In this document: positions 1 through 8,929 of the stretch, one piece after another
Layout: each line of letters starts with the position of its first letter
How positions within the stretch are numbered: the stretch's first letter is position 1
Assembly: GCF_042445055.1 (NCBI RefSeq)
Contig: NZ_CP170339.1
Location: 1,550,001 to 1,614,000 of the forward strand
From: Falsihalocynthiibacter sp042445055
GTDB lineage: Bacteria; Pseudomonadota; Alphaproteobacteria; Rhodobacterales; Rhodobacteraceae
Length of the DNA stretch: 64,000 nt
Reading direction: 5' to 3'
The notes under the pieces: model-generated
Databases searched by the model: none
What the model was told of the DNA's origin: nothing
What the model saw: the letters and a program-made list of their open reading frames with translations, nothing else
Program-made: the position numbers and the translations under genes

Positions 1-10
1 GGGGATATTG

Positions 11-496
11 ATGATCAAGCTCGATGCAAGAGATATGGATATCCTACGCGTCCTGTCGCAAGAGGGGCGGCTCTCTAAGGCCGTATTGGCCGAACGGATC
101 GGTCTTTCACCGACGCCGGCGTGGGAGCGACTTAAGAAGCTGGAAGCTGCTGGTTTGATCGAGGGGTATCGCGCCGAAATCAATCTGCGCAAGCTCGGCC
201 CGCACGTGACGGTTTTTGTTGCTGCGGAGTTGGTAGACCACACGCAGGCGTCCTTTCAGGTGTTCGAGGCGTCTCTTGATAAGCACCCAGAGATCACGGC
301 GTGTTGGGCGCTTGGTGGCGGATTTGATTATTTATTACAGATCGTTACGCGCGACATTGATGCCTATCAGCGCCTGATCGACTCGATGCTGGATGCCAGA
401 ATCGGGATCGCGCGCTACTTCACATATATCGTCACAAAACAGATCAAAGGCACTGCTACGCCACCGTTCGAGGCCTTGCTAGGCCGATCGGACTAG
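11..496 (+). CDS. Lrp/AsnC family transcriptional regulator
   Basis: A 161-residue protein with the Lrp/AsnC layout: an N-terminal winged helix-turn-helix (about residues 4-60, with the recognition-helix segment LSPTPAWERLKKLE) and a C-terminal RAM/ligand-sensing alpha-beta domain (about 65-150). Family members bind DNA as dimers or octamers and respond to amino acids. The ATG at 11 is preferred over an in-frame TTG three bases upstream because GGGGA lies about six bases before the ATG. It sits just upstream of an aldehyde dehydrogenase and an aminotransferase on the same strand, so it probably controls that amine/GABA catabolic set; this is inference. The promoter lies outside the window. 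Confidence 0.93.
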   Translation: MIKLDARDMDILRVLSQEGRLSKAVLAERIGLSPTPAWERLKKLEAAGLIEGYRAEINLRKLGPHVTVFVAAELVDHTQASFQVFEASLDKHPEITACWALGGGFDYLLQIVTRDIDAYQRLIDSMLDARIGIARYFTYIVTKQIKGTATPPFEALLGRSD

Positions 497-593
497 TGCT
501 GGGGCGATAACGGTCCGTATCGCCCCATATTGCCGCTGATTTGGTCTCTCTGGTTGGAGTGTGCGGTTAGTATGATGCCAAAGGAGGTGCGTC

Positions 594-2069
594 ATGCTCG
601 ATATTGCAATTTCAGCCAGAAAAGACATTGAGGACAAACGCTTACTGCGCAGTTTCTCATATGTGGATGGCAAATGGACTTCCCACCCTGAGGGGGACAC
701 ATTCGCCGTTTACGACCCTGCGAACGGAGCGCATTTGGGGGATGTCGCGTCTCTCAGCGGGGCGCAGGCAAAACAGGCCGTAGATATTGCGGATACCGCA
801 TTTGAAACATGGTCGCGCCTCTTGCCGCAGGAACGAGCAGGTCTGCTGCGTCGTTGGCATGATCTGATTATCGAAGCCAAAGAAGACCTTGCGCGCATCA
901 TGGTGTTGGAGCAGGGAAAGCCGCTGTCCGAAGCGCGCGGAGAGATCGACTATGCGGCTTCATTCGTTGATTACTATGCCGAAGAGGCCAAGCGCCCGAA
1001 CGTGGAGGGGGTTACCTCTCACTTAGCGGATGCAGAAGTTGAATTGTGGCTGGAGCCCATCGGCGTTGTCGCGTTGATTACTCCGTGGAACTTCCCTGCT
1101 GCGATGCTGACACGCAAGGCGGCGGCAGCACTCGCTGCTGGATGTAGCGTCGTTGCGCATCCAAGTGGAGAGACGCCGTTCTCGGCGCTCGCACTCGCCG
1201 AATTGGCAGAGCGCGCGGGCATACCGAACGGTGTGTTTAACGTCATTACCGGACAAGCGAGCGAGGTCGTCACGCCGTAGTGCGCCGACCAACGGGTGCG
1301 GGCGTTGTCATTTACCGGATCAACCGAGATTGGCCGCCTGTTGTATCGCCAATCCGCAGCGACAATTAAGAAACTGGTGCTTGAGTTGGGTGGCCATGCG
1401 CCCGTCATCGTGTTCAAGGATGCTGATCTTGACCGCGCCGTGTCGGAGACGATCAAGGCCAAGTTCGCCACATCAGGACAGGATTGTCTGGGTGCGAACA
1501 GGATTTACGTTGAGCGTGGAGTATACGAAGCGTTCTGCGAGAAGTTCATCGCCGCCACCAAGGGGCTTCGCCTTGGGGCAGGGATGGACGATCCCGACAT
1601 TGGCCCGCTGATGAACGAAAAGGCGATCAGCAAACAGAAGGAGCATATCGCTGATGCGACTGAACTGGGCGCAAAGCTTGCTCTCGGTGGCGGTGTGTCT
1701 TCGCTGGGGCCGTTGTTCTTTGAGCCGACTGTACTGACGGATGTGTCGGATACTGCGCAAATCATGCACGAGGAAAGCTTTGGTCCTGTGGCGCCGATCA
1801 CTGCCTTTGATACCGAAGAAGAGGTGTTGAAGCGTGCGAATGATAGCGAGTACGGCCTGATTGCCTATCTTCACACTCAGGACCCCCGTCGTATCTATCG
1901 CCTTTCGAGGGCGCTTCAATACGGTATGGTTGCGGTAAACCGAACCAAAGTGACCGGCGCGCCGATCCCGTTTGGCGGCGTAAAACAATCGGGCCTCGGA
2001 CGCGAGGGTGCGCGCCTTGGGATGCAAGAATTTATGGAATTGAAATACGTTTGCCGTGATTGGGCATAG
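594..2069 (+). pseudogene. Succinate-semialdehyde-type aldehyde dehydrogenase interrupted by an in-frame amber codon
   Basis: Two same-frame pieces (codons 1-228 and from codon 230 on) together give a full-length NAD(P)-dependent aldehyde dehydrogenase of about 491 positions, closest by eye to succinate-semialdehyde dehydrogenases. The reading frame is unbroken except for TAG at 1278-1280 (codon 229), between VVTP and CADQRVRALSF, where a Trp codon is the simplest ancestor. The catalytic Glu (LELGG, codon 264) and nucleophilic Cys (GQDC, codon 298) both lie after the stop, so the 228-residue product would be inactive. An AAGGAGG ribosome site precedes the ATG at 594. The aminotransferase downstream would supply its semialdehyde substrate. 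Alternatives are a sequencing error or low-level readthrough. The rest of the frame is well conserved, so any inactivation is recent. Confidence 0.85.
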
Positions 2070-2090
2070 CGACAAAGAAGGGAAAACAAT

Positions 2091-3461
2091 ATGTTAACGA
2101 ATGACCAGCTAGGTAAATGGGACCGCGAGAATTTCTTTCACCCATCCACGCACCTCGCCCAGCATGCGCGCGGCGAGACCGCTAGTCGTATCATCAAGAC
2201 GGCCCAAGGTGTGCATATCGAAGACCGCGATGGTGCCAAGCTCTTGGATGCGTTCGCTGGCCTATACTGTGTGAATGTCGGCTATGGTCGTCAGGAAATC
2301 GCAGAAGCCATTGCCGAGCAGGCCAAAGAACTCGCCTACTATCATGCGTATGTCGGGCACGGTACCGAAGCGTCGATCACTCTTGCCAAGATGGTGTTGG
2401 ATCGTGCGCCGGATCATATGTCCAAGGTGTATTTCGGCCAGTCCGGTTCAGACGCAAATGAAACCAACGTCAAGCTGATCTGGTATTACAATAACATTCT
2501 GGGCCGCCCCGAGAAGAAGAAAATCATCTCGCGTTGGCGTGGGTATCACGGCTCTGGCCTCATGACGGGCTCGCTTACGGGGCTTGAGTTGTTCCACAAG
2601 AAGTTTGATCTGCCACTTGCCCAAGTGGTCCATACCGAAGCGCCGTATTATTTCCGTCGCGAGGATCAGAACCAGACCGAAGAACAGTTCGTTGCCCATT
2701 GTGTGGCTGAGCTTGAAGCTCTGATTGAACGTGAAGGTGCGGATACAATTGCGGCCTTCATTGGCGAGCCTGTCCTTGGGACTGGTGGTATCGTACCGCC
2801 GCCCGCAGGGTATTGGGCCGCGATCCAAGAAGTTTTGAACAAGCACGATATTTTGCTTGTTGCGGACGAAGTGGTAACTGGATTTGGCCGCTTGGGAACA
2901 ATGTTCGGCTCTGAGCACTACGGAATGAAGCCCGATCTGATTACGATTGCAAAGGGGCTGACCTCGGCCTATGCGCCACTATCTGGCTCGATCTTGGGCG
3001 ATAAAATGTGGAAGGTTCTCGAGCAAGGTACAGACGAAAACGGCCCGATTGGGCACGGCTGGACATATTCTGCGCACCCGATTGGTGCGGCGGCGGGCGT
3101 GGCGAACCTCCGACTGATTGACGAGCTTGGTTTGGTCGAAAACGCAGGAAGTGTGGGGGCTTACCTCAACTCTGCAATGAAAGATGCGCTCGGTGATCAT
3201 CCCTATGTCGGCGACATTCGCGGGGAAGGGATGCTTTGTGCCGTGGAGTTCGTAAAGGATCGCGATAGCCGCACGTTCTTTGATGCCAGCGAGAAAGTCG
3301 GTGCTAATGTTTCGGCTGCGCTCTTGCGCGAAGGCGTTATCGGCCGCGCGATGCCTCAGGGTGATATCCTCGGGTTTGCTCCGCCATTCTGTCTGACGAA
3401 ATCAGACGCCGATACGATTGTTTCCTCGACGGTCAAAGCAGTGAAGGCCGTATTCGGATAA
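2091..3461 (+). CDS. Class III (omega) aminotransferase, PLP-dependent
   Basis: A 456-residue fold-type I PLP enzyme of the class III aminotransferases (GABA, beta-alanine or putrescine:pyruvate type). Visible signatures are the YFGQSGSDANETN phosphate-binding segment, RWRGYHGS, the DEVVTGFGRLG motif carrying the PLP-pyridine Asp, and TIAKGLT with the Schiff-base Lys at residue 288. It resembles omega-transaminases of marine Roseobacters that use pyruvate as amino acceptor. It starts 21 bases after the aldehyde dehydrogenase and is probably cotranscribed with it, so the pair would turn an amine such as GABA into succinate. The exact amine substrate cannot be read from the sequence. Confidence 0.92.
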   Translation: MLTNDQLGKWDRENFFHPSTHLAQHARGETASRIIKTAQGVHIEDRDGAKLLDAFAGLYCVNVGYGRQEIAEAIAEQAKELAYYHAYVGHGTEASITLAKMVLDRAPDHMSKVYFGQSGSDANETNVKLIWYYNNILGRPEKKKIISRWRGYHGSGLMTGSLTGLELFHKKFDLPLAQVVHTEAPYYFRREDQNQTEEQFVAHCVAELEALIEREGADTIAAFIGEPVLGTGGIVPPPAGYWAAIQEVLNKHDILLVADEVVTGFGRLGTMFGSEHYGMKPDLITIAKGLTSAYAPLSGSILGDKMWKVLEQGTDENGPIGHGWTYSAHPIGAAAGVANLRLIDELGLVENAGSVGAYLNSAMKDALGDHPYVGDIRGEGMLCAVEFVKDRDSRTFFDASEKVGANVSAALLREGVIGRAMPQGDILGFAPPFCLTKSDADTIVSSTVKAVKAVFG

Positions 3462-3473
3462 ATCAACAACACT

Positions 3474-3498
3474 CCTTGGCGGGACCAACCCGCCAAGG
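3474..3498 (+). terminator. 10-bp perfect hairpin after the aminotransferase gene
   Basis: CCTTGGCGGG (3474-3483) and CCCGCCAAGG (3489-3498) form a perfect 10-bp stem with a five-base loop, 12 bases after the aminotransferase stop codon. No U-tract follows, so it is either a weak or factor-assisted terminator or an mRNA 3' end stabiliser. It separates the catabolic genes from the beta-propeller gene, which has its own strong ribosome site. Confidence 0.55.
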
Positions 3499-3563
3499 AC
3501 GCCGATACTTGCCCTTCGGGAAGCCGAAGACTAAAGCAGATCCTACTTACTCAGGAGGGGATT

Positions 3564-4583
3564 ATGCGCGTCTTATTCGGAACTTACGGGGATGCAGAAT
3601 CCGGCGAGAAGGGTGGAATATTTCAGTCGGTTCTAGACAATAGCGGTAAGCTGACGCCGCCTGAATGTCTGGTGCGGTGCGATAACCCTTCCTACCTTGC
3701 GTGGGGGCGTGATCGTCGCACGCTCTATGCGACGCAAGAACATCTCGATCCCGAGCGCGCGGGCGTTGCGGCTTTCTCTGTGGATGAAAATGGCGCGCTG
3801 ACCCTCATGAACCAAGCGACTGTCGGAGGCTATGGCTGTTGTCACATTGCCGTTTCTCCAAATGCCGACCAACTTGCCACGGCGCAATACAACAGTGGGC
3901 ATGTGTCCCTCTTTGAGCTTGGCGAAAAAGGCGAGATCGGCACACGCCGCTTTGCATCCGCTGCCAGCGGACAGGGTACGCATCCAATCCGGCAAGAGGG
4001 ATCGCATGCGCATTTCGTCGCTTTCCTTAGTGAACCTGAGCAACTGATCGCGCTGGATTTCGGCCTTGATCAGATGAGAATCTACGGCGCAGAAGGCGAC
4101 CAATTCGAGGTGCTGCAATTTCCAAGCGGAACCGGCCCCCGACATCTGGTGCCAAGCGCCGACGGGGCGGAGTTGTTTGTATATGGTGAGTTGGAGGAAA
4201 GTGTTTTTCGTGTGCGACGAACCAATGGCCGCTTTGAAATCCTCTCCCAGACGCCCGTATTCGCACCTCCAACCGACGAAGACGGCGCCGGCTCCGCAAT
4301 CAGGCTCTCGCCATGCGGCAAATACCTCTACGTGGCGAGCAGAGTAGAAAACCAACTCGCGTGTGTCGCGATCGCCCCCGATAAGCTCGAAGTTCAAGGT
4401 AAAGTATCATGCAGTGGTCATCACCCAAGGGACTTCGAACTCTCATCATGCGGAGGTTTCGTGGTCGTGGCGAACCAACTTTCAAACCAAGTTGCTGTAA
4501 TGAAGCGAGACCAAACAAATGGTGCGTTGTCCGCGCCGCACACGACTTTGAAGTTGCCGCGTGTCGCATGTGTGTTGTTTTGA
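3564..4583 (+). CDS. Lactonase-family seven-bladed beta-propeller protein (6-phosphogluconolactonase-like)
   Basis: A 339-residue protein with the repeating pattern of the Pgl/YbhE lactonase family: blade motifs such as PSYLAWGRDRRTLYA, HIAVSPNADQLATAQYNSG and RLSPCGKYLYVASR, and the conserved GSHAHF stretch. Family members hydrolyse 6-phosphogluconolactone or related sugar lactones in the cytoplasm, and no signal peptide is seen here. The ATG at 3564 follows AGGAGGGG at a good distance. It lies behind the hairpin at 3474-3498 and so may be a separate unit from the aminotransferase gene. Substrate specificity is not readable: the family also contains carboxy-muconate cyclase-like members. Confidence 0.85.
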   Translation: MRVLFGTYGDAESGEKGGIFQSVLDNSGKLTPPECLVRCDNPSYLAWGRDRRTLYATQEHLDPERAGVAAFSVDENGALTLMNQATVGGYGCCHIAVSPNADQLATAQYNSGHVSLFELGEKGEIGTRRFASAASGQGTHPIRQEGSHAHFVAFLSEPEQLIALDFGLDQMRIYGAEGDQFEVLQFPSGTGPRHLVPSADGAELFVYGELEESVFRVRRTNGRFEILSQTPVFAPPTDEDGAGSAIRLSPCGKYLYVASRVENQLACVAIAPDKLEVQGKVSCSGHHPRDFELSSCGGFVVVANQLSNQVAVMKRDQTNGALSAPHTTLKLPRVACVLF

Positions 4584-4691
4584 TTTCGCTTTGGGCGATT
4601 TTCTCCTCGCAAGATTAAAATGGTGCCGCACAGTGCCGTGTTAGAGTAAGCTGCTGACTAATAACAAGAAAACGAATAGGGTTTGAGCGCT

Positions 4692-6032
4692 ATGGAAGCG
4701 ATAATTCATATTGGTGCATATAAAACAGGGTCGACGGCTCTTCAGTACGCGCTGGCGCAAAACGCGGATAATCAAAGCACCTACTACTATCCACAAGCCG
4801 GGAGGCAGTTCTCGGATATGAGTGATCGGCATATCGGGCTCCGCTATGCCATGTCCGAAGCAAGTGCAGATGAAACCGGACTTGTGAAAACCCTTGGCTT
4901 AACCGATCCAAAGGTTCGAGCAGACTATCGCGAGAAGTTCATTCGTGAATTGGATGCCGAACTCCAGAGCGTTCCGAAAAATAAGGTCGTGATATTTTCC
5001 GATGAAGCACTGTTTTTATTCCCTGACAAGGCGATGATTGAGGCATGCTGCGACTTTATCAACGCTCGATTTGATCGGGTGAAAGTTGTTTGCTTTGTTC
5101 GTGAGCCGATTTCGTATCTTCAGGCGTCACATTCGCAAGCAATCAAGATGGGTGAGGCCTGTACATTCAGCGAGCATTCCAAACAGCGCCTAGAAGACAC
5201 CTTGTTTCTAAAAGCACTTCGGGCGTGGCGCGATGGATTCGGCCAAGAACGGCTGGTCGTCGCACCTTATCAGGGAGACATCGTCGAGACCTTTGCAGAG
5301 CTTGTTGGTGTCGATATCCCGACTCTCGAAATAAAGCACGGAAGCAAAAATATCTCGTTGTCCAAGTTGGGAACTGAACTCTTGCGTGTCGTGAACACGA
5401 AATCAGAGCCCCAATTGCGACCCAAAAGTATACGTGCGGCCTTCGGCGCTTACATGGTTGGAGATAAGGGAGAGCTTTCTCCATTGACCAAGCGTGATAT
5501 CGCCGCGTCTTTTGAGCAGGAACGCGAGGCTTTGGCGGCGGAGTTTGGTGTATTCACTGAACTAACCTCCAGCGAAGGAACCGCGAGCCATTCTCAGCCC
5601 GAGGATGGGAAAGCGCAAGCTCTCAATGATGTTGAGTTGGATGCAATAGCAAGTGTTATCTTTTCACTTGGAGAGAAGATAACCGTGAATCAGCAAAAGG
5701 TTACAAAATCCCGTCGACGCGCACGCAAACTAGAAGAAACAGTGCTAGACCTCGAAGCCAAAACTCTGGCGCAGTCTGAAAAGCTGGATATCGTGGCCCA
5801 AGAATTGGATCAAACACGCATTGCGCGTTCAACTGCAGAGAAGACAATTGCTCAAAGGAATAAGAGAGTCGCGGAGCTGGCTGAAAGAGTTGTGGAACTG
5901 AATGATGAACTAAAGCGTCAACAACAAGAAAATGCGCAAAAAAATCAGGAAATCCATGCTTTGATCGAAAGCAAGATTTCGAGCCGTATTAAGCGCGCGT
6001 TGCAGAAGGTCGGTCTCGCTCGTAATTCTTAA
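4692..6032 (+). CDS. Sulfotransferase-like protein with C-terminal coiled coil
   Basis: A 446-residue protein. The N-terminus has a P-loop-like PAPS-binding motif, HIGAYKTGST (residues 6-15), and a later VREPISYLQASHSQ segment resembles the 3'-phosphate-binding motif, so this is a sulfotransferase-type nucleotide fold in roughly the first 290 residues. From about residue 320 to 430 it is rich in heptad-like Leu/Glu/Lys/Gln and is predicted to form a long coiled coil, ending in a basic tail. The ATG at 4692 is preferred to an upstream in-frame TTG because AGGG lies about ten bases before it. Base composition looks lower in GC than its neighbours. It stands alone between a lactonase gene and tRNA-Asp genes. 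Acceptor substrate (glycan or other) unknown. Confidence 0.7.
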   Translation: MEAIIHIGAYKTGSTALQYALAQNADNQSTYYYPQAGRQFSDMSDRHIGLRYAMSEASADETGLVKTLGLTDPKVRADYREKFIRELDAELQSVPKNKVVIFSDEALFLFPDKAMIEACCDFINARFDRVKVVCFVREPISYLQASHSQAIKMGEACTFSEHSKQRLEDTLFLKALRAWRDGFGQERLVVAPYQGDIVETFAELVGVDIPTLEIKHGSKNISLSKLGTELLRVVNTKSEPQLRPKSIRAAFGAYMVGDKGELSPLTKRDIAASFEQEREALAAEFGVFTELTSSEGTASHSQPEDGKAQALNDVELDAIASVIFSLGEKITVNQQKVTKSRRRARKLEETVLDLEAKTLAQSEKLDIVAQELDQTRIARSTAEKTIAQRNKRVAELAERVVELNDELKRQQQENAQKNQEIHALIESKISSRIKRALQKVGLARNS

Positions 6033-6179
6033 CTCAGATCAGTATGCAGCTGCCATTTTAGGGGCGAATATCTTTGGGATATATGCACATAGCGTGATGA
6101 TCAGAAGCCGCTTAAACGGCGTGTTTCGAGGGGGGGCAAAAAAATGTTCACTTTCACAAAGAATTCGCTCGGACTCTGC

Positions 6180-6208
6180 TTGACGGCAGGTGCAGCGCAC
6201 CCTAAAAG
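6180..6208 (+). promoter_or_regulatory. Candidate sigma-70 promoter of the tRNA-Asp pair
   Basis: TTGACG at 6180-6185 and TAAAAG at 6203-6208 are separated by 17 bases, a good match to a housekeeping promoter. Transcription would start near 6215, about 30 bases before the first tRNA-Asp. Assigned by eye only. Confidence 0.5.
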
Positions 6209-6246
6209 CAGCCTCACGCTTGGGCAGTCGCTCAAGAGTGCAGCAC

Positions 6247-6323
6247 GCGGTTGTAGCTCAGTTGGTTAGAGTACCGGCCTGTCACGCCGGGGGTCGCGGG
6301 TTCGAGCCCCGTCAACCGCGCCA
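6247..6323 (+). tRNA. tRNA-Asp (anticodon GTC), first copy
   Basis: A 77-base cloverleaf including an encoded CCA: acceptor GCGGTTG pairs with CAACCGC, D arm GCTC/GAGT, anticodon stem CCGGC/GCCGG with GTC at 6281-6283, T arm GCGGG/CCCGT around TTCGAGC, and discriminator G. It is followed 30 bases later by a nearly identical copy, so both are likely processed from one transcript. Confidence 0.97.
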
Positions 6324-6353
6324 CTGCACTTTTGAATTTGCCCGTTGCGATGC

Positions 6354-6430
6354 GCGGTTGTAGCTCAGCTGGTTAGAGTACCGGCCTGTCACGCCGGGGG
6401 TCGCGGGTTCGAGCCCCGTCAACCGCGCCA
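6354..6430 (+). tRNA. tRNA-Asp (anticodon GTC), second copy
   Basis: Same 77-base structure as the first copy with anticodon GTC at 6388-6390. The only difference seen is one base in the D loop (AGCTGG here, AGTTGG in the first copy). It ends 26 bases before the convergent selO stop codon. Confidence 0.97.
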
Positions 6431-6456
6431 CTTTCCTCAGAATATCAATAGTTTGC

Positions 6457-7863
6457 CTAGGTTCCGCAGAAAGTTGCTTGCACTTCTTCGCCCTCATTTG
6501 GTGCATCCATAAGTGTCTTATCTGACGGCTCCATGTATGGCGTGCTTAGAGCTGTGTGAAGGGCTGCGAAGGGCGCCAGATCGCCTTGGACAGCAGCCTG
6601 AATCGCCTCTTCGATGCGATGGTTGCGTGGAATGACGGCGGGGTTTGCTCTTGCCATGATATTCGCTTCGGGTTTGCGACCTTGCCAGCGTTCATGCCAC
6701 TCTGCGTAACGATTGTTATCATTGAACAAATGCGCGGCATTGCCCGTAGTTAGAGCGTGGAAACACTGCGTGAAATCCACAGATTCTGCGGCCATGAGAT
6801 TAAGAAGATCAGTGATGAGCGCGCGATCTGCCTGCTTTGCGTCTTCAAGTCCGATCTTGCGGCCGAAAACTGCGAGCCAACTTCGGTGAAACCGTGGAAC
6901 AAAACTGTTCACAATATCCGTCGCGAGAGGGATTGCTGTATCTTCGGGGCCGATCAATGGCAACAAGCAGCCAGCGAATTGCGCTAGGTTCCATGCCGCG
7001 ATGTCAGGTTGATTCTGATAGGCATATCGTCCGTGACGGTCGATTGATGAAAAAACCTTTGCGGGGTCAAATCCGTCCATAAATGCGCAGGGACCATAGT
7101 CAATCGTCAGCCCACCAACGTGACAATTATCGGTGTTCATCACCCCATGTATGAATCCCAAGCCCATCCATTGCGCAATCAGGTCCGCTTGTGTGTGGAC
7201 CGCGGCCTGTAACAGGTCAAGTGGCCCCTCTGCTGAAGTGAAGTGGCGAGAGATCGCCATTTCGGTAAGGCGCTGAAGCGCTTGTTGGTCGTTGCGATAC
7301 GCAAAATACTGAAACGTTCCGACGCGAATATGGCTGCTGGCGACACGCGTTATGATGGCTCCCGGGAGGCCCGTTTCGCGCTGAACGCGTTCACCGGTTG
7401 CGACCACCGCCAAGGCCCGTGTCGTGGGGACGCCAAAGGCGTGCATGGCTTCGCTTACCAGAAATTCGCGCAGGGCAGGGCCAAGCCACGCTCGTCCGTC
7501 TCCATTGCGCGAAAACGGGGTTGGGCCGGAACCTTTGAGGACAATGTCGAGGCGTTCACCGTTTGTGGAAATAACTTCGCCTAGCAGGTGCGCACGACCG
7601 TCACCCAGTTGCGGGACGAAGTTTCCGAATTGATGGCCAGCGTAGGCCTGCGCAATCGGGTTGGAGCCCTTCGCAATTGCGTTCCCTGCGAGGACTTGAA
7701 GCAATTCGTCGCTGTGGAAAGCGTTTTCTGAAAGGCCGAGCTCCAATGCTAGTTCTTGATTGAGTACAAGAAGTTCGGGTGCGCGCACGGGTGTGGGCGC
7801 GACCTCTGCGAACATATGGTCGGGAAGGCGTGAATAGGAATTATCAAACGAAAATAATGTCAT
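6457..7863 (-). CDS. selO: Protein adenylyltransferase SelO (YdiU/UPF0061 family)
   Basis: A 468-residue SelO-type pseudokinase, which transfers AMP from ATP to protein Ser/Thr/Tyr and in E. coli is linked to the oxidative stress response. Recognisable stretches are YAGHQFGNFVPQLGDGRA near the N-terminus, LKGSGPTPFSRNGDGRA, and the active-site block HGVMNTDN followed by DYGPCAFMD that holds the metal-binding Asn/Asp. The C-terminus ends in FCGT, with a Cys at the place where mitochondrial homologues carry selenocysteine. Length fits bacterial family members. It is transcribed towards the tRNA-Asp genes and stands alone. Confidence 0.93.
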   Translation of the reverse strand: MTLFSFDNSYSRLPDHMFAEVAPTPVRAPELLVLNQELALELGLSENAFHSDELLQVLAGNAIAKGSNPIAQAYAGHQFGNFVPQLGDGRAHLLGEVISTNGERLDIVLKGSGPTPFSRNGDGRAWLGPALREFLVSEAMHAFGVPTTRALAVVATGERVQRETGLPGAIITRVASSHIRVGTFQYFAYRNDQQALQRLTEMAISRHFTSAEGPLDLLQAAVHTQADLIAQWMGLGFIHGVMNTDNCHVGGLTIDYGPCAFMDGFDPAKVFSSIDRHGRYAYQNQPDIAAWNLAQFAGCLLPLIGPEDTAIPLATDIVNSFVPRFHRSWLAVFGRKIGLEDAKQADRALITDLLNLMAAESVDFTQCFHALTTGNAAHLFNDNNRYAEWHERWQGRKPEANIMARANPAVIPRNHRIEEAIQAAVQGDLAPFAALHTALSTPYMEPSDKTLMDAPNEGEEVQATFCGT

Positions 7864-7884
7864 AACGCCCTCCGTTAAGGTGAG

Positions 7885-8838
7885 TTATAGCCGTGCGATC
7901 CGCTCGGTCAGAAGTTCAAAGAAGCCGTCCGCATCGATGTCGCCCATAAACATCGCGTTAGGCTTGCGGTCGGTTACGCCCCACCAATCGGCGACCGTCA
8001 TACCAAGCGTTAGCTCTGATCCGGTTTCGATTTCGACATTGATGTGGCGGCCTTTGAACAGTTCTGGCTTGATCAGATAGGCGATCACACAAGGGTCGTG
8101 CAGCGGCGCGCCCTGAGAGCCGTATTTCTCTTTGTCGAAACGCTCAAAGAAGTCTGTCCATTCTGCGACCATCACGCCCGGCTTAGTGCCAAGGTTTCTA
8201 AAGGCATCTACCCGAGGCTTGGTCGTTAGCGCCTTGTGAGTTACATCTAGGGGCATTACGGTGATTGGAACGCCGGATTTGAACACAATATCAGCAGCTT
8301 CTGGGTCAACATAGATGTTGAACTCCGCAGCGGGTGTGATGTTGCCGACCTCAAAATACGCACCCCCCATGAGGACGATTTCTTGCACGCGCTCAATGAT
8401 GTCGGGTGCCTTTTGAAACGCGACCGCGATATTGGTAAGCGGTCCAAGTGGGCAGAGCGTGACGGTCCCCGCGTCGTTCGAGCGCAGGGTCTCGATGATG
8501 AAATCAACGGCGTGCCCCTCGGAAAGTTCCATCTCGGGATCAGGCATTACGGGTCCGTCAAGCCCCGTTTTGCCGTGCACGTGCTCGGCTGTGACCAGCT
8601 TGCGTGAAATCGGCGCTTCGCATCCTGCGAAAACTTTAGTTTCGGGCTTCCCAGCAAGCTCGCAAACAATGCGCGCATTTTTCTGGGTGAGGGCCAATGG
8701 AACATTCCCCGCAACTGCGGTGACGCCTAAAACCTCCACATCCTCAGGGCTTCCAAGTGCAAGAAGGATTGCGACGGCGTCATCCTGACCCGGGTCTGTG
8801 TCGATGATGATTTTGCGCGGGGAGGAGGGGTTTGTCAT
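7885..8838 (-). CDS. Inosine-uridine-preferring nucleoside hydrolase family protein
   Basis: A 317-residue N-ribohydrolase. The N-terminal IIIDTDPGQDDAVAIL motif supplies the calcium-binding Asp cluster, LGPLTNIA lies mid-protein, and HDPCVIAYL near the C-terminus completes the active site. The family splits nucleosides into base and ribose for salvage. The frame is open for 31 more codons upstream, but the start at 8838 is chosen because the family begins here and AGAAGG stands eight bases before this ATG. It stops 21 bases before the selO start, so the two may be cotranscribed. Confidence 0.93.
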   Translation of the reverse strand: MTNPSSPRKIIIDTDPGQDDAVAILLALGSPEDVEVLGVTAVAGNVPLALTQKNARIVCELAGKPETKVFAGCEAPISRKLVTAEHVHGKTGLDGPVMPDPEMELSEGHAVDFIIETLRSNDAGTVTLCPLGPLTNIAVAFQKAPDIIERVQEIVLMGGAYFEVGNITPAAEFNIYVDPEAADIVFKSGVPITVMPLDVTHKALTTKPRVDAFRNLGTKPGVMVAEWTDFFERFDKEKYGSQGAPLHDPCVIAYLIKPELFKGRHINVEIETGSELTLGMTVADWWGVTDRKPNAMFMGDIDADGFFELLTERIARL

Positions 8839-8929
8839 ATCAATTGGCCTTCTTTCGTGAAGCACGGAGATTGCGCAGAGAAACGAGGATTTGCAAGCAA
8901 AGAGTTTGTGAAAACCCACCGCTAAAAAC

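Noticed and set aside
1473..2075. 200-codon antisense frame over the aldehyde dehydrogenase
   Set aside because: The sense frame carries the catalytic Cys region and family motifs; the antisense product shows none.
6312..6506. Minus-strand 64-codon frame containing LTGLEPATPGVTGRYSNQLSYNRA-like sequence
   Set aside because: It is the antisense of the second tRNA-Asp, a well-known spurious frame produced next to tRNA genes.
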